64,000 nt of DNA. It comes from CAYRGG01 sp964423745. GTDB lineage: Bacteria; Pseudomonadota; Gammaproteobacteria; Competibacterales; Competibacteraceae. Under the pieces are notes generated by a model. That model was not told the DNA's origin. It saw only the letters and a list, made by a program, of their open reading frames with translations, and did not search any database. The stretch lies in the NCBI GenBank assembly GCA_964423745.1, contig CAYRGG010000010.1, positions 1 to 64,000 of the forward strand, in the 5' to 3' direction. The translations under genes and the position numbers were made by a program. Numbering within the stretch: position 1 is the stretch's first letter; each line of letters begins with the position of its first letter. Of the stretch, positions 8,173-16,816 are shown in pieces.

Positions 8173-9200
8173 AAGTCTTGCTGATAAAGACCTCCTCGTT
8201 AGGAGATGTTATTCATGCTTTGCCAGCCCTCACGGATGCACTCCGCGCTATGCCTAACTTACGTTTTGACTGGGTGGTGGAAGAAGCTTACGCGCCTATT
8301 CCCCGCTGGCATAGGGGCGTGGATAGGGTGATTCCGGTGGCTTTGCGCCGCTGGCGACAGCATCCCATGACCACCTGGTTGGAAGGGGAATGGAAACGCT
8401 TTCGTAAAGACCTGAATGACACGGCCTATGACCGGGTGATCGATGCCCAAGGGCTTTTAAAAAGCGCACTCATCACGGTGCTGACCCGCGGTGTGCGCTG
8501 TGGCCTAGACTGGCAATCGGCACGGGAACCCTTGGCTAGCTTAGCCTATCAGCGGCGTTGCCGAATTCCTCGGCAGCACCATGCGATAACACGCATACGG
8601 GCATTGTTTGCCGACAGCCTAGGCTATAGTGCTTATCAAGATATACCGGATTATGGCATCAGCCAGGCGCAATTTCCTCGGGTATCCGCTGATAAACCGA
8701 GGGTTTTATTTTGCCACGGTACGGTTTGGCCCACCAAGCAGTGGCCCACCAACCATTGGATTACCCTCGGACAACAGATTGCCGCGACAGGCTATCGAGT
8801 CCAATTACCCTGGGGCACTAAACTAGAACGCCAGCGAGCAGAAAAAATAGCCGCAGCCATTCCCTTTGCCCAGGTTTTACCCACCTTGGATTTATCCGCC
8901 ATGGCCACGGTATTGGTCAACGCCGCGGCGGTGGTGAGTGTCGACACAGGACTCGGTCATCTGGCAACGGCTCTCCATGTACCCACAGTGTCCTTATACA
9001 GTGCTACTGATCCTACTCTAACGGGGGTTTGGGGACATGGACAGCAAGTGCTCAAAGCACAATTTCCCTGTGCGCCTTGTTTGAGTCGCTCCTGCCTGTA
9101 TCGAGGACCGATCAGCCATCCGCAGCCTCCTTGCATGAGCACGTTAACCCCGGAAAGAGTTTGGCAAACCCTGCGCAAAACCTTGCCCGAGCATCCCTAG
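8169..9200 (+). CDS. waaC: LPS heptosyltransferase I
   Basis: Adds the first heptose to Kdo2-lipid A using ADP-heptose. The start MKVLLIKTSSLGDVIHALP matches the usual WaaC N-terminus, which is why I take the ATG at 8169, overlapping the waaF stop as ATGA, rather than the ATG three codons earlier. SVDTGLGHLATALHVPTVSLY is the GT9 sugar-nucleotide site, preceded by FCHGTVWPTKQWP. The length (343 residues) is slightly above that of the E. coli enzyme. Translational coupling with waaF is likely. Confidence 0.92.
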   Translation: MKVLLIKTSSLGDVIHALPALTDALRAMPNLRFDWVVEEAYAPIPRWHRGVDRVIPVALRRWRQHPMTTWLEGEWKRFRKDLNDTAYDRVIDAQGLLKSALITVLTRGVRCGLDWQSAREPLASLAYQRRCRIPRQHHAITRIRALFADSLGYSAYQDIPDYGISQAQFPRVSADKPRVLFCHGTVWPTKQWPTNHWITLGQQIAATGYRVQLPWGTKLERQRAEKIAAAIPFAQVLPTLDLSAMATVLVNAAAVVSVDTGLGHLATALHVPTVSLYSATDPTLTGVWGHGQQVLKAQFPCAPCLSRSCLYRGPISHPQPPCMSTLTPERVWQTLRKTLPEHP

Positions 9201-9204
9201 ACCC

Positions 9205-10344
9205 ATGCGATTGGCGTTTTGTATTGCAAAGTATTTTCCATTTGGTGGACTCCAGCGCAACTTTTTGCGTATTGCGCAATATTGTCAGTCCCAGGGGCAC
9301 GACATTGTGGTTTACACTCGGGCTTGGGAAGGTGACCCAATACCCACCGGGTTGCAGGTTCATATCATCCCGGTAAAAGCTGCTATCAGCAATCACAGAC
9401 AAGACTGGGTATTTTCGCGCAAGCTGCAACCCCTACTCGCACAAGGCAACTTCCAGGGGGTCATCGGTTTTAACAAAATGCCGGGATTAGATATTTTCTA
9501 TGCCGCCGATCCTTGTTTTAAAGCACGGAGATTAGGCAAGCGACATTTTTTTTATCGCCTCACAAGCCGTTATCGACACTTTGTTGCCCTGGAGAAGGCC
9601 GTCTTTGGCGCCGCCAACAACACGCAAATCCTCATGCTGACGGAGTCTCAAATCACCCCTTATCAAACCTGCTACGGTACGCCACGGTGGCGCTTTCATT
9701 TATTACCTCCCGGTATTGACCCAAAATATAGGACCCTTGATAACCCCGTTGAACGGCGCACCCAGTTGCGTCGCAACAGTGGCATTGCAAACGACGAATG
9801 GCTGGTATTGCTCATCGGGACAGACTTTCGTAGAAAAGGCTTAGACCGGGTTCTCAAAGGCATTGCCGCGTTGCCCGAGGGATTAAAAAAGAAAATCCAT
9901 TTATGGGTAGTGGGACAGAGTCCAGCAAAGATATTTAAGCTTCAAGCCGCCTATTTAGGCATCTTCCATCGAGTGCGATTTATCAGAGGATGCACGGATA
10001 TGAGCCATTTTTTATTGGCGGCGGATTTGCTTGTCCATCCCGCTTATATTGAAAATACCGGCAATGTGCTTTTGGAAGCGATGATTGCCGGACTTCCGGT
10101 CCTCACCACAGTCAACTGTGGTTATGCCTACCATGTGGAACGGGCTGAGGCGGGTAAGGTGTTGCCATTGCCCTTCCAGCAAACCCTGTTTAATACGGCA
10201 CTGTTGGAAATGTTGCAGTCCCCAAAGCGAAGCCAGTGGTCCCAGAATGGCATTCGCTATGGACGTCAACATGATCTGTATAGCCGACCTCGGGTAGCCA
10301 TGGAAAAGATCCTGGCGATTTTAAAAATCCGGCAACACCGATGA
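9205..10344 (+). CDS. waaG: LPS core glucosyltransferase I, GT4 family
   Basis: Adds the first outer-core hexose (glucose in E. coli) to heptose II. The 379-residue protein carries the WaaG hallmarks: AFCIAKYFPFGGLQRNFLRIA at the start, GFNKMPGLDIFYAADPC, YRLTSRYRHF, and a C-terminal GT4 nucleotide-sugar site HPAYIENTGNVLLEAMIAGLP with the EX7E pattern. It starts 4 nt after waaC and runs into waaP with a 4-nt overlap, so the four genes form one transcript. The sugar used in this organism is not known. Confidence 0.92.
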   Translation: MRLAFCIAKYFPFGGLQRNFLRIAQYCQSQGHDIVVYTRAWEGDPIPTGLQVHIIPVKAAISNHRQDWVFSRKLQPLLAQGNFQGVIGFNKMPGLDIFYAADPCFKARRLGKRHFFYRLTSRYRHFVALEKAVFGAANNTQILMLTESQITPYQTCYGTPRWRFHLLPPGIDPKYRTLDNPVERRTQLRRNSGIANDEWLVLLIGTDFRRKGLDRVLKGIAALPEGLKKKIHLWVVGQSPAKIFKLQAAYLGIFHRVRFIRGCTDMSHFLLAADLLVHPAYIENTGNVLLEAMIAGLPVLTTVNCGYAYHVERAEAGKVLPLPFQQTLFNTALLEMLQSPKRSQWSQNGIRYGRQHDLYSRPRVAMEKILAILKIRQHR

Positions 10345-11201
10345 TAAGGCTACGTTCCGACTTTCGCCAAGCATTGCTTAGGGAAAAGGAAAATGATTAT
10401 TTTGCTACGATACTTGCCCTCAAGGGTCGAGTTGTACGTCAGCGGGAGGGACGCCGCACGGTCTTTTTTTCCTTGGCAGGACAGGATTATGTGGTTAAAG
10501 CCCACCGGGGCGTAGGCTGGAAGGAAATTGCCAAGAATGTGTTACAACTACGCCGGCCCGTGCTCAGCGCAAAGAATGAATGGCAAGCATTAGCGCGCTT
10601 AAAGCAATTGGGGATTGCCACAGCGGTACCCGTTGGCTATGGCATACGCGGTCACAACCCGGCGCGGTTACAATCTTTTGTAATTACGGAAGCATTACAG
10701 AATACCGTTACCTTGGAAGTATTTTGCCGGTCCTGGCGTCAGTATCCACCCCGTTATGGTTCATCCCTGCGGTTAAAACGTTTATTGATCAAAAAAGTCG
10801 CGGAGATCGCTCGCCAACTGCATAGCAACGGCATCAACCATCGGGATTTTTATCTTTGCCATTTCCGTTTGCAATTGCCTCTTGAACCAGAGTTCATAGC
10901 ATGGCAAACCCACCTGCGGCTCTATTTGATGGACTTACACCGGGCGCAGATGCGCCGACGCACCCCACAACGTTGGATCATCAAGGATATCGGTAGTCTC
11001 TATTTCTCCGCCATGGATATAGGACTTACCCAACGGGATCTGTTGCGCTTTATGAGTCGCTATGAGGGTCAACCGATGAAAACAGCCCTGCAAGAGAAGC
11101 CGCTTTTTTGGCGAGGGGTACAACGGCGTGCTGAGCGGCTCTTTCGTAAGATTCATGGTAGAGAGCCGCCAGCCATACACGCTTTTAAACAACGGAGATA
11201 A
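10341..11201 (+). CDS. waaP: LPS core heptose(I) kinase
   Basis: Phosphorylates heptose I of the LPS inner core, which strengthens the outer membrane through divalent-cation bridging. The 286-residue protein has a degenerate kinase fold: VVKAHRGVGWKEIAKN (nucleotide lysine region), ITEALQNTVTLEVF, the catalytic loop INHRDFYLCHF and the metal-binding LMDLHRAQMR. It overlaps waaG by ATGA and is the last gene of the cluster. The convergent PilZ gene ends 8 bp away. Confidence 0.9.
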   Translation: MIRLRSDFRQALLREKENDYFATILALKGRVVRQREGRRTVFFSLAGQDYVVKAHRGVGWKEIAKNVLQLRRPVLSAKNEWQALARLKQLGIATAVPVGYGIRGHNPARLQSFVITEALQNTVTLEVFCRSWRQYPPRYGSSLRLKRLLIKKVAEIARQLHSNGINHRDFYLCHFRLQLPLEPEFIAWQTHLRLYLMDLHRAQMRRRTPQRWIIKDIGSLYFSAMDIGLTQRDLLRFMSRYEGQPMKTALQEKPLFWRGVQRRAERLFRKIHGREPPAIHAFKQRR

Positions 11202-11209
11202 ACGTGGCA

Positions 11210-11716
11210 CTAACTTTCTGCGCGGTTTATAAGGGCTTGTAGAGCTGCATCGGTGTCTACATGAAGAATATCCCCATGCAGCCCTATGCCTTTCTCTGAA
11301 CTATGGGCCACGACACCCCAAAGCTGATAGGGCTCAAGGCTACCCTGTTCATTAGACAAACAAAAGCGCAGTTGCACCACCGCATTTTCATCCAGTTCTA
11401 CAGTCGTTTCTACAAACAAACCGCGCAGCGCTACATTGCGAATAACGCCATCGCCTTGCTGTTTGCCTTTCTTGAAAAGGGTAACATCGACAGCCGTTGC
11501 GATCCGGTTGCCATGTAAACGCCGCTCTGTACGCCGCCGCCTAGGGCTGCTTGCTCTGGCGTCCGTTAATTCTGCCCTTTCTCTAGCTAAGAGAGCAGCA
11601 TTAGCCGTAGTTTGTCGGTCGATTTCTTTCAAAAAAGCCGTTGATACGTCTAGCGCATGACTTAGCGTATGTTCAACAGCATAGGTGACGGGGGTCATCA
11701 TAAGTTTAGTCGTCAT
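11210..11716 (-). CDS. PilZ-domain protein, copy 1
   Basis: Probable c-di-GMP receptor of 168 residues from the ATG at 11716. That start has an AAGAGG ribosome site about 9 nt upstream, better than the longer frame beginning at 11764. A helical N-terminal half is followed by an Arg-rich RRRRTERR (the RxxxR part of PilZ) and the second motif NVALRGLFVET, where the usual Ser of [D/N]xSxxG is Ala. It is a paralogue of the PilZ gene at 16058-16606; both flank the sensor-kinase/sigma-54 regulator operon. A candidate sigma-54 promoter (11815-11830) and an activator-like dyad (11904-11917) lie upstream. The changed Ser may weaken ligand binding. Confidence 0.8.
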   Translation of the reverse strand: MTTKLMMTPVTYAVEHTLSHALDVSTAFLKEIDRQTTANAALLARERAELTDARASSPRRRRTERRLHGNRIATAVDVTLFKKGKQQGDGVIRNVALRGLFVETTVELDENAVVQLRFCLSNEQGSLEPYQLWGVVAHSSEKGIGLHGDILHVDTDAALQALINRAES

Positions 11717-11814
11717 GATTTTACCTCTTAAAATAGTGAGTTGATAATCGTAATTAAACGACACACATACTGTTGTGCTTATATGGATATGCGTCTAACT
11801 CACTCGATTCATAT

Positions 11815-11830
11815 TGCATATAACATACCA
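11815..11830 (-). promoter_or_regulatory. Candidate sigma-54 promoter of PilZ gene 1
   Basis: On the minus strand TGGTATGTTATATGCA has the invariant GG-N10-GC of -24/-12 promoters and agrees at 10 of the 12 fixed positions or close to it. Transcription would start about 88 nt before the PilZ start codon. Its partner upstream of PilZ gene 2 has the same geometry. Confidence 0.5.
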
Positions 11831-11903
11831 TTATGAAATTATTTTTTTATTTTTACATTCAACAAGATACTTGTATTTAAAAAGGTGGTTCGGTTTAGAG
11901 GTT

Positions 11904-11917
11904 GCGACAAATGTCGC
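11904..11917 (-). promoter_or_regulatory. Activator-like dyad GCGACA-AA-TGTCGC
   Basis: A perfect 6-bp inverted repeat, with the wider match TTGCGACAAATGTCGCTAA. It lies about 107 bp upstream of the predicted sigma-54 start, where enhancer-binding proteins usually bind. A related site lies at 16803-16816, upstream of PilZ gene 2 at the same distance. It is also just past the end of the sigma-54 activator gene, so it could be that protein's target. Confidence 0.5.
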
Positions 11918-11942
11918 TAAAAACCGTTATGAGTGACTGAAC

Positions 11943-13382
11943 TTATTTAAGAATGTGATTATTGTCTCCCTGGCGCCCTCGCAATAAACGTTTATTTAAC
12001 GCCTGCCTTGTCAAGCCAAGATATTCAGCCGCGACACCTTGATTACCGTTTGCTCTTCGCAGCGCCTCATTGATCAAAATCTGCTCTGCCTCCTTCAGCG
12101 TAGGGAGTCGATCGGAAAATAGCCTAGGCCAACCGTTGCTTTTATGTTCGTTCATATCATCGTCGGTTACGGTCTGGGTATATGCCATCACGTCTTTAAA
12201 GCTTTTTAGAGACAGAATACCTCCCTGATGGCGAGTAACGCTGTCATGGACCATGGCCTCCAATTCCCTGACATTACCGGGGAAATGATACGCCGCCAGG
12301 AGATTAAACAACGCCGACGGAACCGTTGGCGTGGATTTTTTGAGTGATTGAGCGGATCTTTCTAGAAAAAAACTTAACAACAAAGGAAGATCATCTTTTC
12401 GTTCCCGTAAAGGAGGAATATGAATATGATGATTACGAAGCCGATAGAAAAGATCTTTACGAAAACGGCCTTCACCGAGGAGTTGCTGCATATCCGTATT
12501 GGTGGCAACGACAATCCGGGCATTGGTATGGCGGGGCTGATCGGCGCCTAAAGGATAGTAGTTATGCTCTTGAATTAAGCGCAACAGTTTCACCTGCGCC
12601 GTTTCTTGAAGATCGCCGACCTCGTCCAAAAAAAGCGTTCCACCGGTGGCAGCGGCAATGAGCCCTTCTCGGGACTTGTCAGCTCCGGTGAAAGCACCTT
12701 TTTTATGACCAAACAACGTATCGGTGAATACCGTATCATCGAGCCCCGCCACATTCACGGCGACAAACTCCCCATGAGGTCGAGACAAGCGATGCACGGC
12801 TCGGGCGATAAGTTCTTTGCCGGTGCCTGTTTCGCCGGTAATAAGCACCGGCTGCTCTGATATGCCGATGGCTTCTATATAACGAAAAATGGCCTGCATA
12901 ACCCGGTTTTGCGTAACGATATCGGCAAATACAGCAGCGTGTTCTAAAGCATCGCTTAATAAGCGTTTTTTAAGGGTTGACACCTCATCGCGCAAAGCGC
13001 GAATTTCTAAGGCCCGTTTCACCGCAGCAACTAAACGATTACGCTCGACAGGTTTTACCAAGTAATCAAAAGCACCCTTTTTCATACACTCGACGGCTGT
13101 GCTGAGATCATCAATGGCCGTTAAAATAATGATAGGAATATCCGGATAATCGGTATTGATTTGTTCGAGGAGCACAACACCGGACAGGTGTGGCATGCTA
13201 AGATCCAGTACCACGACACCGGGTTCCTGCTCAGCCATGAACCCTAGCACCTGGCGAGCATCCTCAAGGGTAAACACCTGTTTGATACCCGATGATCGCA
13301 AAGTAATACTGGCGCTATGTAAAAATAGCGGCTCATCATCCACAAATAGCACAGGCAATTTTGGTATGGTTAGTTTGTTCAT
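11943..13382 (-). CDS. NtrC-family sigma-54-dependent response regulator
   Basis: Phosphorylation-controlled activator of sigma-54 promoters. Domains in order: receiver (VLFVDDE acidic pocket, phospho-Asp in VVLDLSMPH, switch Lys in LVKPVE), an AAA+ sigma-54 interaction domain with Walker A GETGTGKE, the intact GAFTGA loop that contacts sigma-54, Walker B GGTLFLDEVGDL, and a C-terminal Fis-type helix-turn-helix (AAEYLGLTRQALNKRL). I chose the ATG at 13382, which starts just before the receiver; ATG 13409 and GTG 13424 are alternatives. It follows two sensor kinases on the same strand. The likely targets include the flanking PilZ genes. Confidence 0.92.
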   Translation of the reverse strand: MNKLTIPKLPVLFVDDEPLFLHSASITLRSSGIKQVFTLEDARQVLGFMAEQEPGVVVLDLSMPHLSGVVLLEQINTDYPDIPIIILTAIDDLSTAVECMKKGAFDYLVKPVERNRLVAAVKRALEIRALRDEVSTLKKRLLSDALEHAAVFADIVTQNRVMQAIFRYIEAIGISEQPVLITGETGTGKELIARAVHRLSRPHGEFVAVNVAGLDDTVFTDTLFGHKKGAFTGADKSREGLIAAATGGTLFLDEVGDLQETAQVKLLRLIQEHNYYPLGADQPRHTNARIVVATNTDMQQLLGEGRFRKDLFYRLRNHHIHIPPLRERKDDLPLLLSFFLERSAQSLKKSTPTVPSALFNLLAAYHFPGNVRELEAMVHDSVTRHQGGILSLKSFKDVMAYTQTVTDDDMNEHKSNGWPRLFSDRLPTLKEAEQILINEALRRANGNQGVAAEYLGLTRQALNKRLLRGRQGDNNHILK

Positions 13383-13496
13383 GGCTATGGTTCTGCTGCC
13401 TATAGGCATTGACGCTTTAGGCACGAGCCTTTGCGGCTCACTGATGATTGCTGTAGAGCGTTGCTTGCCTCTCGCATTGCGAGCTTAGCTAAATTA

Positions 13497-14648
13497 TTAA
13501 AAAGTTTCAGAGGATGTTTCCGACTGCTCGACGACGGGCAGCGTAACTTGGACCGTTGTCCCCTCCCCTAGCTTGGAGTGGAAGCTTATGGCGCCTCCTT
13601 GGGCGCGGATTAATTTGTAGGCAACGAATAAACCTAACCCCGTTCCACCGCAATTTTGCTTAGTAGTAAAAAAGGGTTCGCAGACACGGTCCACATTTTC
13701 AGGTGCAATACCCCCGCCTTGGTCTTGAATCCGTAGCTCCACATGTCCTGCATTCTGACGCCAACGGGTGATTAACACGACGCTGCTCGACTTATCCAAC
13801 AAAGCTTCCAACGCATTGAGCACTAAATTAACAACCACTTGCTCGATACTGCGTCGATCACCTCGCAAGGGAGGCAATGATGTCTGTAAATCTACCTTAA
13901 AACAAGTCGTTCTTTTTTTTATGACATGACTCAGCAAGCTAAGCGCCCGTTGGACAGCCTCATTTAGCTCAAAAACCCCATATAATGTCGTATCATTGGG
14001 ACGTACATAGGCTTTTAAATCAGCCACCACTTTTTCCACGCCATAAGCCCCTTGGATGATGCCATCCAGTAAGGCGGGAACCGCGTCACGGGCCTCTTGA
14101 TTAGAAAGCTCCCCGAGCAGTGGGGTTTCGCTGGAATCCTCCCAGTGCTCGAAAAACTTCTCGGCATTACCCCAGATTTCCGCTAACAATTGGCCATTCA
14201 ACTGAATGAGATTGACCGGGTTATTGATTTCATGGGCAATACCCGAAACCAGGGTGCTTAGGGCAGCCATCTTATCGATCTGCAACAATTGTTGATCCTG
14301 CTGGCGAACTTGGGCCACTAAACGTTGCTGCGCAGTCTGCTCGCGTACCCGATAATGCAGCAGCACCTGATTTTGGCATACCAAAGACTGGGCAAAAACG
14401 GTCACGGGAAAACGGCTCCCATCTTTGCGCAAATGGACTGCCTCAAAAGCCACCTCAGTAACCCGTTGAATAGTTTTTTTATGCTGAACTAACGCTTGCC
14501 GGGATTCCGGCGCACTTAAATCCTGTAGGGTTAAGCGCCAGAATTCTTTGCGGCAGTATCCATATCCTGGCAAAGCTCGGTCATTGACGCCTTGAAACCG
14601 GCCTGCCAAGTCAGTTAGCAGAATAATCGGAGGCTGCTCTTGGTGCAT
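13497..14648 (-). CDS. Soluble PAS-domain sensor histidine kinase
   Basis: A 383-residue kinase without membrane segments. A PAS domain fills about residues 5-110 (FPVTVFAQSLV is its core). It is followed by the phospho-acceptor H-box GIAHEINNPVNLI and a HATPase_c domain with the N box VVNLVLNALEAL, G1 IQDQGGGI and G2 GGTGLGLF. The Pro and Asn pattern of the H-box is that of NtrB-type kinases, fitting the sigma-54 regulator encoded next. It lies 3 nt after the preceding hybrid kinase gene, so the two are co-transcribed. The signal is likely cytoplasmic. Confidence 0.9.
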   Translation of the reverse strand: MHQEQPPIILLTDLAGRFQGVNDRALPGYGYCRKEFWRLTLQDLSAPESRQALVQHKKTIQRVTEVAFEAVHLRKDGSRFPVTVFAQSLVCQNQVLLHYRVREQTAQQRLVAQVRQQDQQLLQIDKMAALSTLVSGIAHEINNPVNLIQLNGQLLAEIWGNAEKFFEHWEDSSETPLLGELSNQEARDAVPALLDGIIQGAYGVEKVVADLKAYVRPNDTTLYGVFELNEAVQRALSLLSHVIKKRTTCFKVDLQTSLPPLRGDRRSIEQVVVNLVLNALEALLDKSSSVVLITRWRQNAGHVELRIQDQGGGIAPENVDRVCEPFFTTKQNCGGTGLGLFVAYKLIRAQGGAISFHSKLGEGTTVQVTLPVVEQSETSSETF

Positions 14649-14651
14649 GGT

Positions 14652-15812
14652 TTAAACCGCTAGAGCCTCTTGCAAGGCTTTAATTTTCACTGGTTTTACC
14701 AAATGTCGATCAAATCCAGCCGCGCTTATCCGCTGGATGTCTTCTTCCTGACCATAACCGGTGAGGGCCACCACACGCATGTTTTTTCGATGAGGGTTTA
14801 GACGCAGTTGCTGGGCCACCTGAAAACCATCCATACCTGGCAAACCAATATCTAAAAATACCACTTCGGGCTTAAAAGCAGCTATAGCGTCCAAGGCGCT
14901 TTCGCCGTCGTATACCGTTTGCACGGTATGTCCATGACGGCGTAACAGTAGGGTCAGCGAGTCTGCTAAATCTTTGTTGTCATCGACAATTAAAACACGT
15001 CGTCGTGATGGTGCTGACGCCATGGGTTGCACTGGCTCTTCGGTAGGTTGCACTGGCTGTTCTGGTGAGACGGTTGCCAGCCTAACTATGAACTGACTAC
15101 CTTTATCAGGCCCATCACTAAAAGCGCTGACAACGCCCCCATGCATCTCTACTAATTTGCGCACCAGTACTAATCCCAAACCAAGATTTCCTGGCGGACT
15201 ATGGAGGGGGTGTTTTGCTTGGCTAAAAAGCTCGAATACGTGGGGCAGCATATGGGCGGAAATCCCTTTACCGCGATCGATAATTTTAACAGCAACCTCA
15301 GCACCCTCCAACTCAGCGAGAAGCCATATAGGCCCGGCTTTAAGCATATATTGGGCGGCATTATCTAATAAGAGACTGATCACTTGCACCAGACGGATAG
15401 CATCAACTTCCAGCCAAACTGGACTCGCTGGCAAAGAAACGGTGAGTTCGTGGCCACGCTTTTGGATCAATGGTTGAATGGTTTCCACCGCCTGAGCCAC
15501 AACATCGGCTAACAGAACCCGACTTTTCTGTAGCTGGATGCGGCCCTGGGTAATACGCGCTGTATCCAGCAAATCGTTGACAAGGTAGGTTAACTGACTT
15601 ACCTGACGATCTAAAATATCGCGGATACGCCGAAGCTCTGTCGGCGCAAGTTCCTCAGGTCCAGTTTTCAGTAAATCCACGGCGTTGCGAACAGATGTCA
15701 GGGGATCGCGTAGCTCGTGGCCTAACGTGGCTAAAAAATCGTTCTGACGCTGATGGATTTCTTGAAGCCGACGTGCCTGATCCCGGAGTTCTTGCTCACT
15801 GGCACGCAGCAT
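14652..15812 (-). CDS. Hybrid histidine kinase with C-terminal receiver
   Basis: A 386-residue soluble protein. A short coiled N-terminus leads to HisKA (FLATLGHELRDPLTSVRNA, phospho-His in GHELRDP), HATPase_c (SLLLDNAAQYM, IDRGKGI, LGLGLVLVRKL) and a receiver (RVLIVDDNKD, Asp in VVFLDIGLPGMDG, Lys in LVKPVK). It has no sensor domain of its own, so input probably comes through a partner. It is the first gene of a three-gene operon with a PAS kinase and a sigma-54 regulator. Two kinases feeding one regulator suggest a branched or relay pathway. Confidence 0.9.
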   Translation of the reverse strand: MLRASEQELRDQARRLQEIHQRQNDFLATLGHELRDPLTSVRNAVDLLKTGPEELAPTELRRIRDILDRQVSQLTYLVNDLLDTARITQGRIQLQKSRVLLADVVAQAVETIQPLIQKRGHELTVSLPASPVWLEVDAIRLVQVISLLLDNAAQYMLKAGPIWLLAELEGAEVAVKIIDRGKGISAHMLPHVFELFSQAKHPLHSPPGNLGLGLVLVRKLVEMHGGVVSAFSDGPDKGSQFIVRLATVSPEQPVQPTEEPVQPMASAPSRRRVLIVDDNKDLADSLTLLLRRHGHTVQTVYDGESALDAIAAFKPEVVFLDIGLPGMDGFQVAQQLRLNPHRKNMRVVALTGYGQEEDIQRISAAGFDRHLVKPVKIKALQEALAV

Positions 15813-16057
15813 CTCATCACCTATTTATGTTTGCTCAAGTAAGATAAGTAAGTAAGTTATATCTTCCCAGAAAAGTTAAAGATTTTGCCAACCTCATACA
15901 TAATAAACAGTCTATGGCTTCAGTTGAAACACTGTGTATTACTGCGTATTTAATAGAAAAGATTAAGATACTTGCGGGTCACCTGATGAGTTGCGTGGGT
16001 AGGTTAAGCGCTGCAGGGTGCGCACTAGCATGGGTCAGTCAATTTCAACATTATTCG

Positions 16058-16606
16058 TTACGACGAAGACTTGCTCTTATGGGCTCGTCCAGCTTGCTTC
16101 TTTAACGCCTGCAAACCCGTTAAGGTATCACGTTTAAGCACATCAAGATGTACGCCAACACCCTCATTAGTGACATGGGCTACGCGTCCTACAACCCGAT
16201 GACTCGGTAAGCGCACATTACCCATAAGGGTAAAACAAAGCTGTAATGGCATACCTTTGTTCAACCTTGATTCCGTCTCCACAAACATACCTCGTCCGCC
16301 CACATTACGTATTATACCTGTCGCAATAGGTTCATCATTGCTAAACAGAGAGACCTCCAAAGAAAAGGGTAGACGTTCTAGGCACATACGTCGCTCTAGC
16401 TCGGTCGCGCTTAAAAACACACCAGTTTCTGGAATAGCAGAAGCATCATAGGTGGAAGAGACCTCAGAAGAGGGCGAAATAGGCGACGTCATCGATCCAT
16501 GGATTGTATGATTATTCCTTATTTTAAATTCATGGTTATCTTGCAAGCCGTTTGTATTGTTAGGATTTTTTGTTTTGGATTTCGCTTCAGCGATAAAACT
16601 AATCAT
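16058..16606 (-). CDS. PilZ-domain protein, copy 2
   Basis: A 182-residue paralogue of the PilZ protein at 11210-11716. The start at 16606 has a strong GGAGGGG ribosome site about 9 nt upstream. The first 60 residues are Asn/Ser-rich and likely disordered. The PilZ part begins at ERRMCLERLPF, followed by RNVGGRGMFVETES, where the conserved Ser of [D/N]xSxxG is Gly; the end is Lys/Ser-rich. A candidate sigma-54 promoter (16708-16723) and an activator-like dyad (16803-16816) lie upstream in the same arrangement as for copy 1. c-di-GMP binding is expected for the family but the motif is imperfect. Confidence 0.8.
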   Translation of the reverse strand: MISFIAEAKSKTKNPNNTNGLQDNHEFKIRNNHTIHGSMTSPISPSSEVSSTYDASAIPETGVFLSATELERRMCLERLPFSLEVSLFSNDEPIATGIIRNVGGRGMFVETESRLNKGMPLQLCFTLMGNVRLPSHRVVGRVAHVTNEGVGVHLDVLKRDTLTGLQALKKQAGRAHKSKSSS

Positions 16607-16707
16607 AGATTTACTACCCCTCCTACAAACTTTTGCGCACTTTGGTGAGACAAATCACATGTTTAAACACGTTTGTATAAGCTTATGAAGCCATGCTCAC
16701 TGTATTA

Positions 16708-16723
16708 TGCAATTTTTGCACCT
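16708..16723 (-). promoter_or_regulatory. Candidate sigma-54 promoter of PilZ gene 2
   Basis: The minus strand reads AGGTGCAAAAATTGCA: GG-N10-GC with a perfect TTGCA -12 element and a weaker -24 element. The predicted start is about 91 nt before the PilZ start codon, almost the same leader length as for PilZ gene 1. Confidence 0.5.
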
Positions 16724-16802
16724 AATCAAAATATTTCAATTTTTCTTATTAAAATCATAAAGAAAATTTATTGCTATAGGAGTTTAAAACTTTCCTAAGG
16801 CT

Positions 16803-16816
16803 GCGACAAAAGTTGC
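16803..16816 (-). promoter_or_regulatory. Activator-like dyad, imperfect copy
   Basis: GCGACA-AA-AGTTGC matches the perfect dyad at 11904-11917 in 12 of 14 positions. On the minus strand both are followed by CA[AG]CCT. It lies about 112 bp upstream of the predicted sigma-54 start. The match in sequence, strand and distance makes coincidence less likely. Confidence 0.45.
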
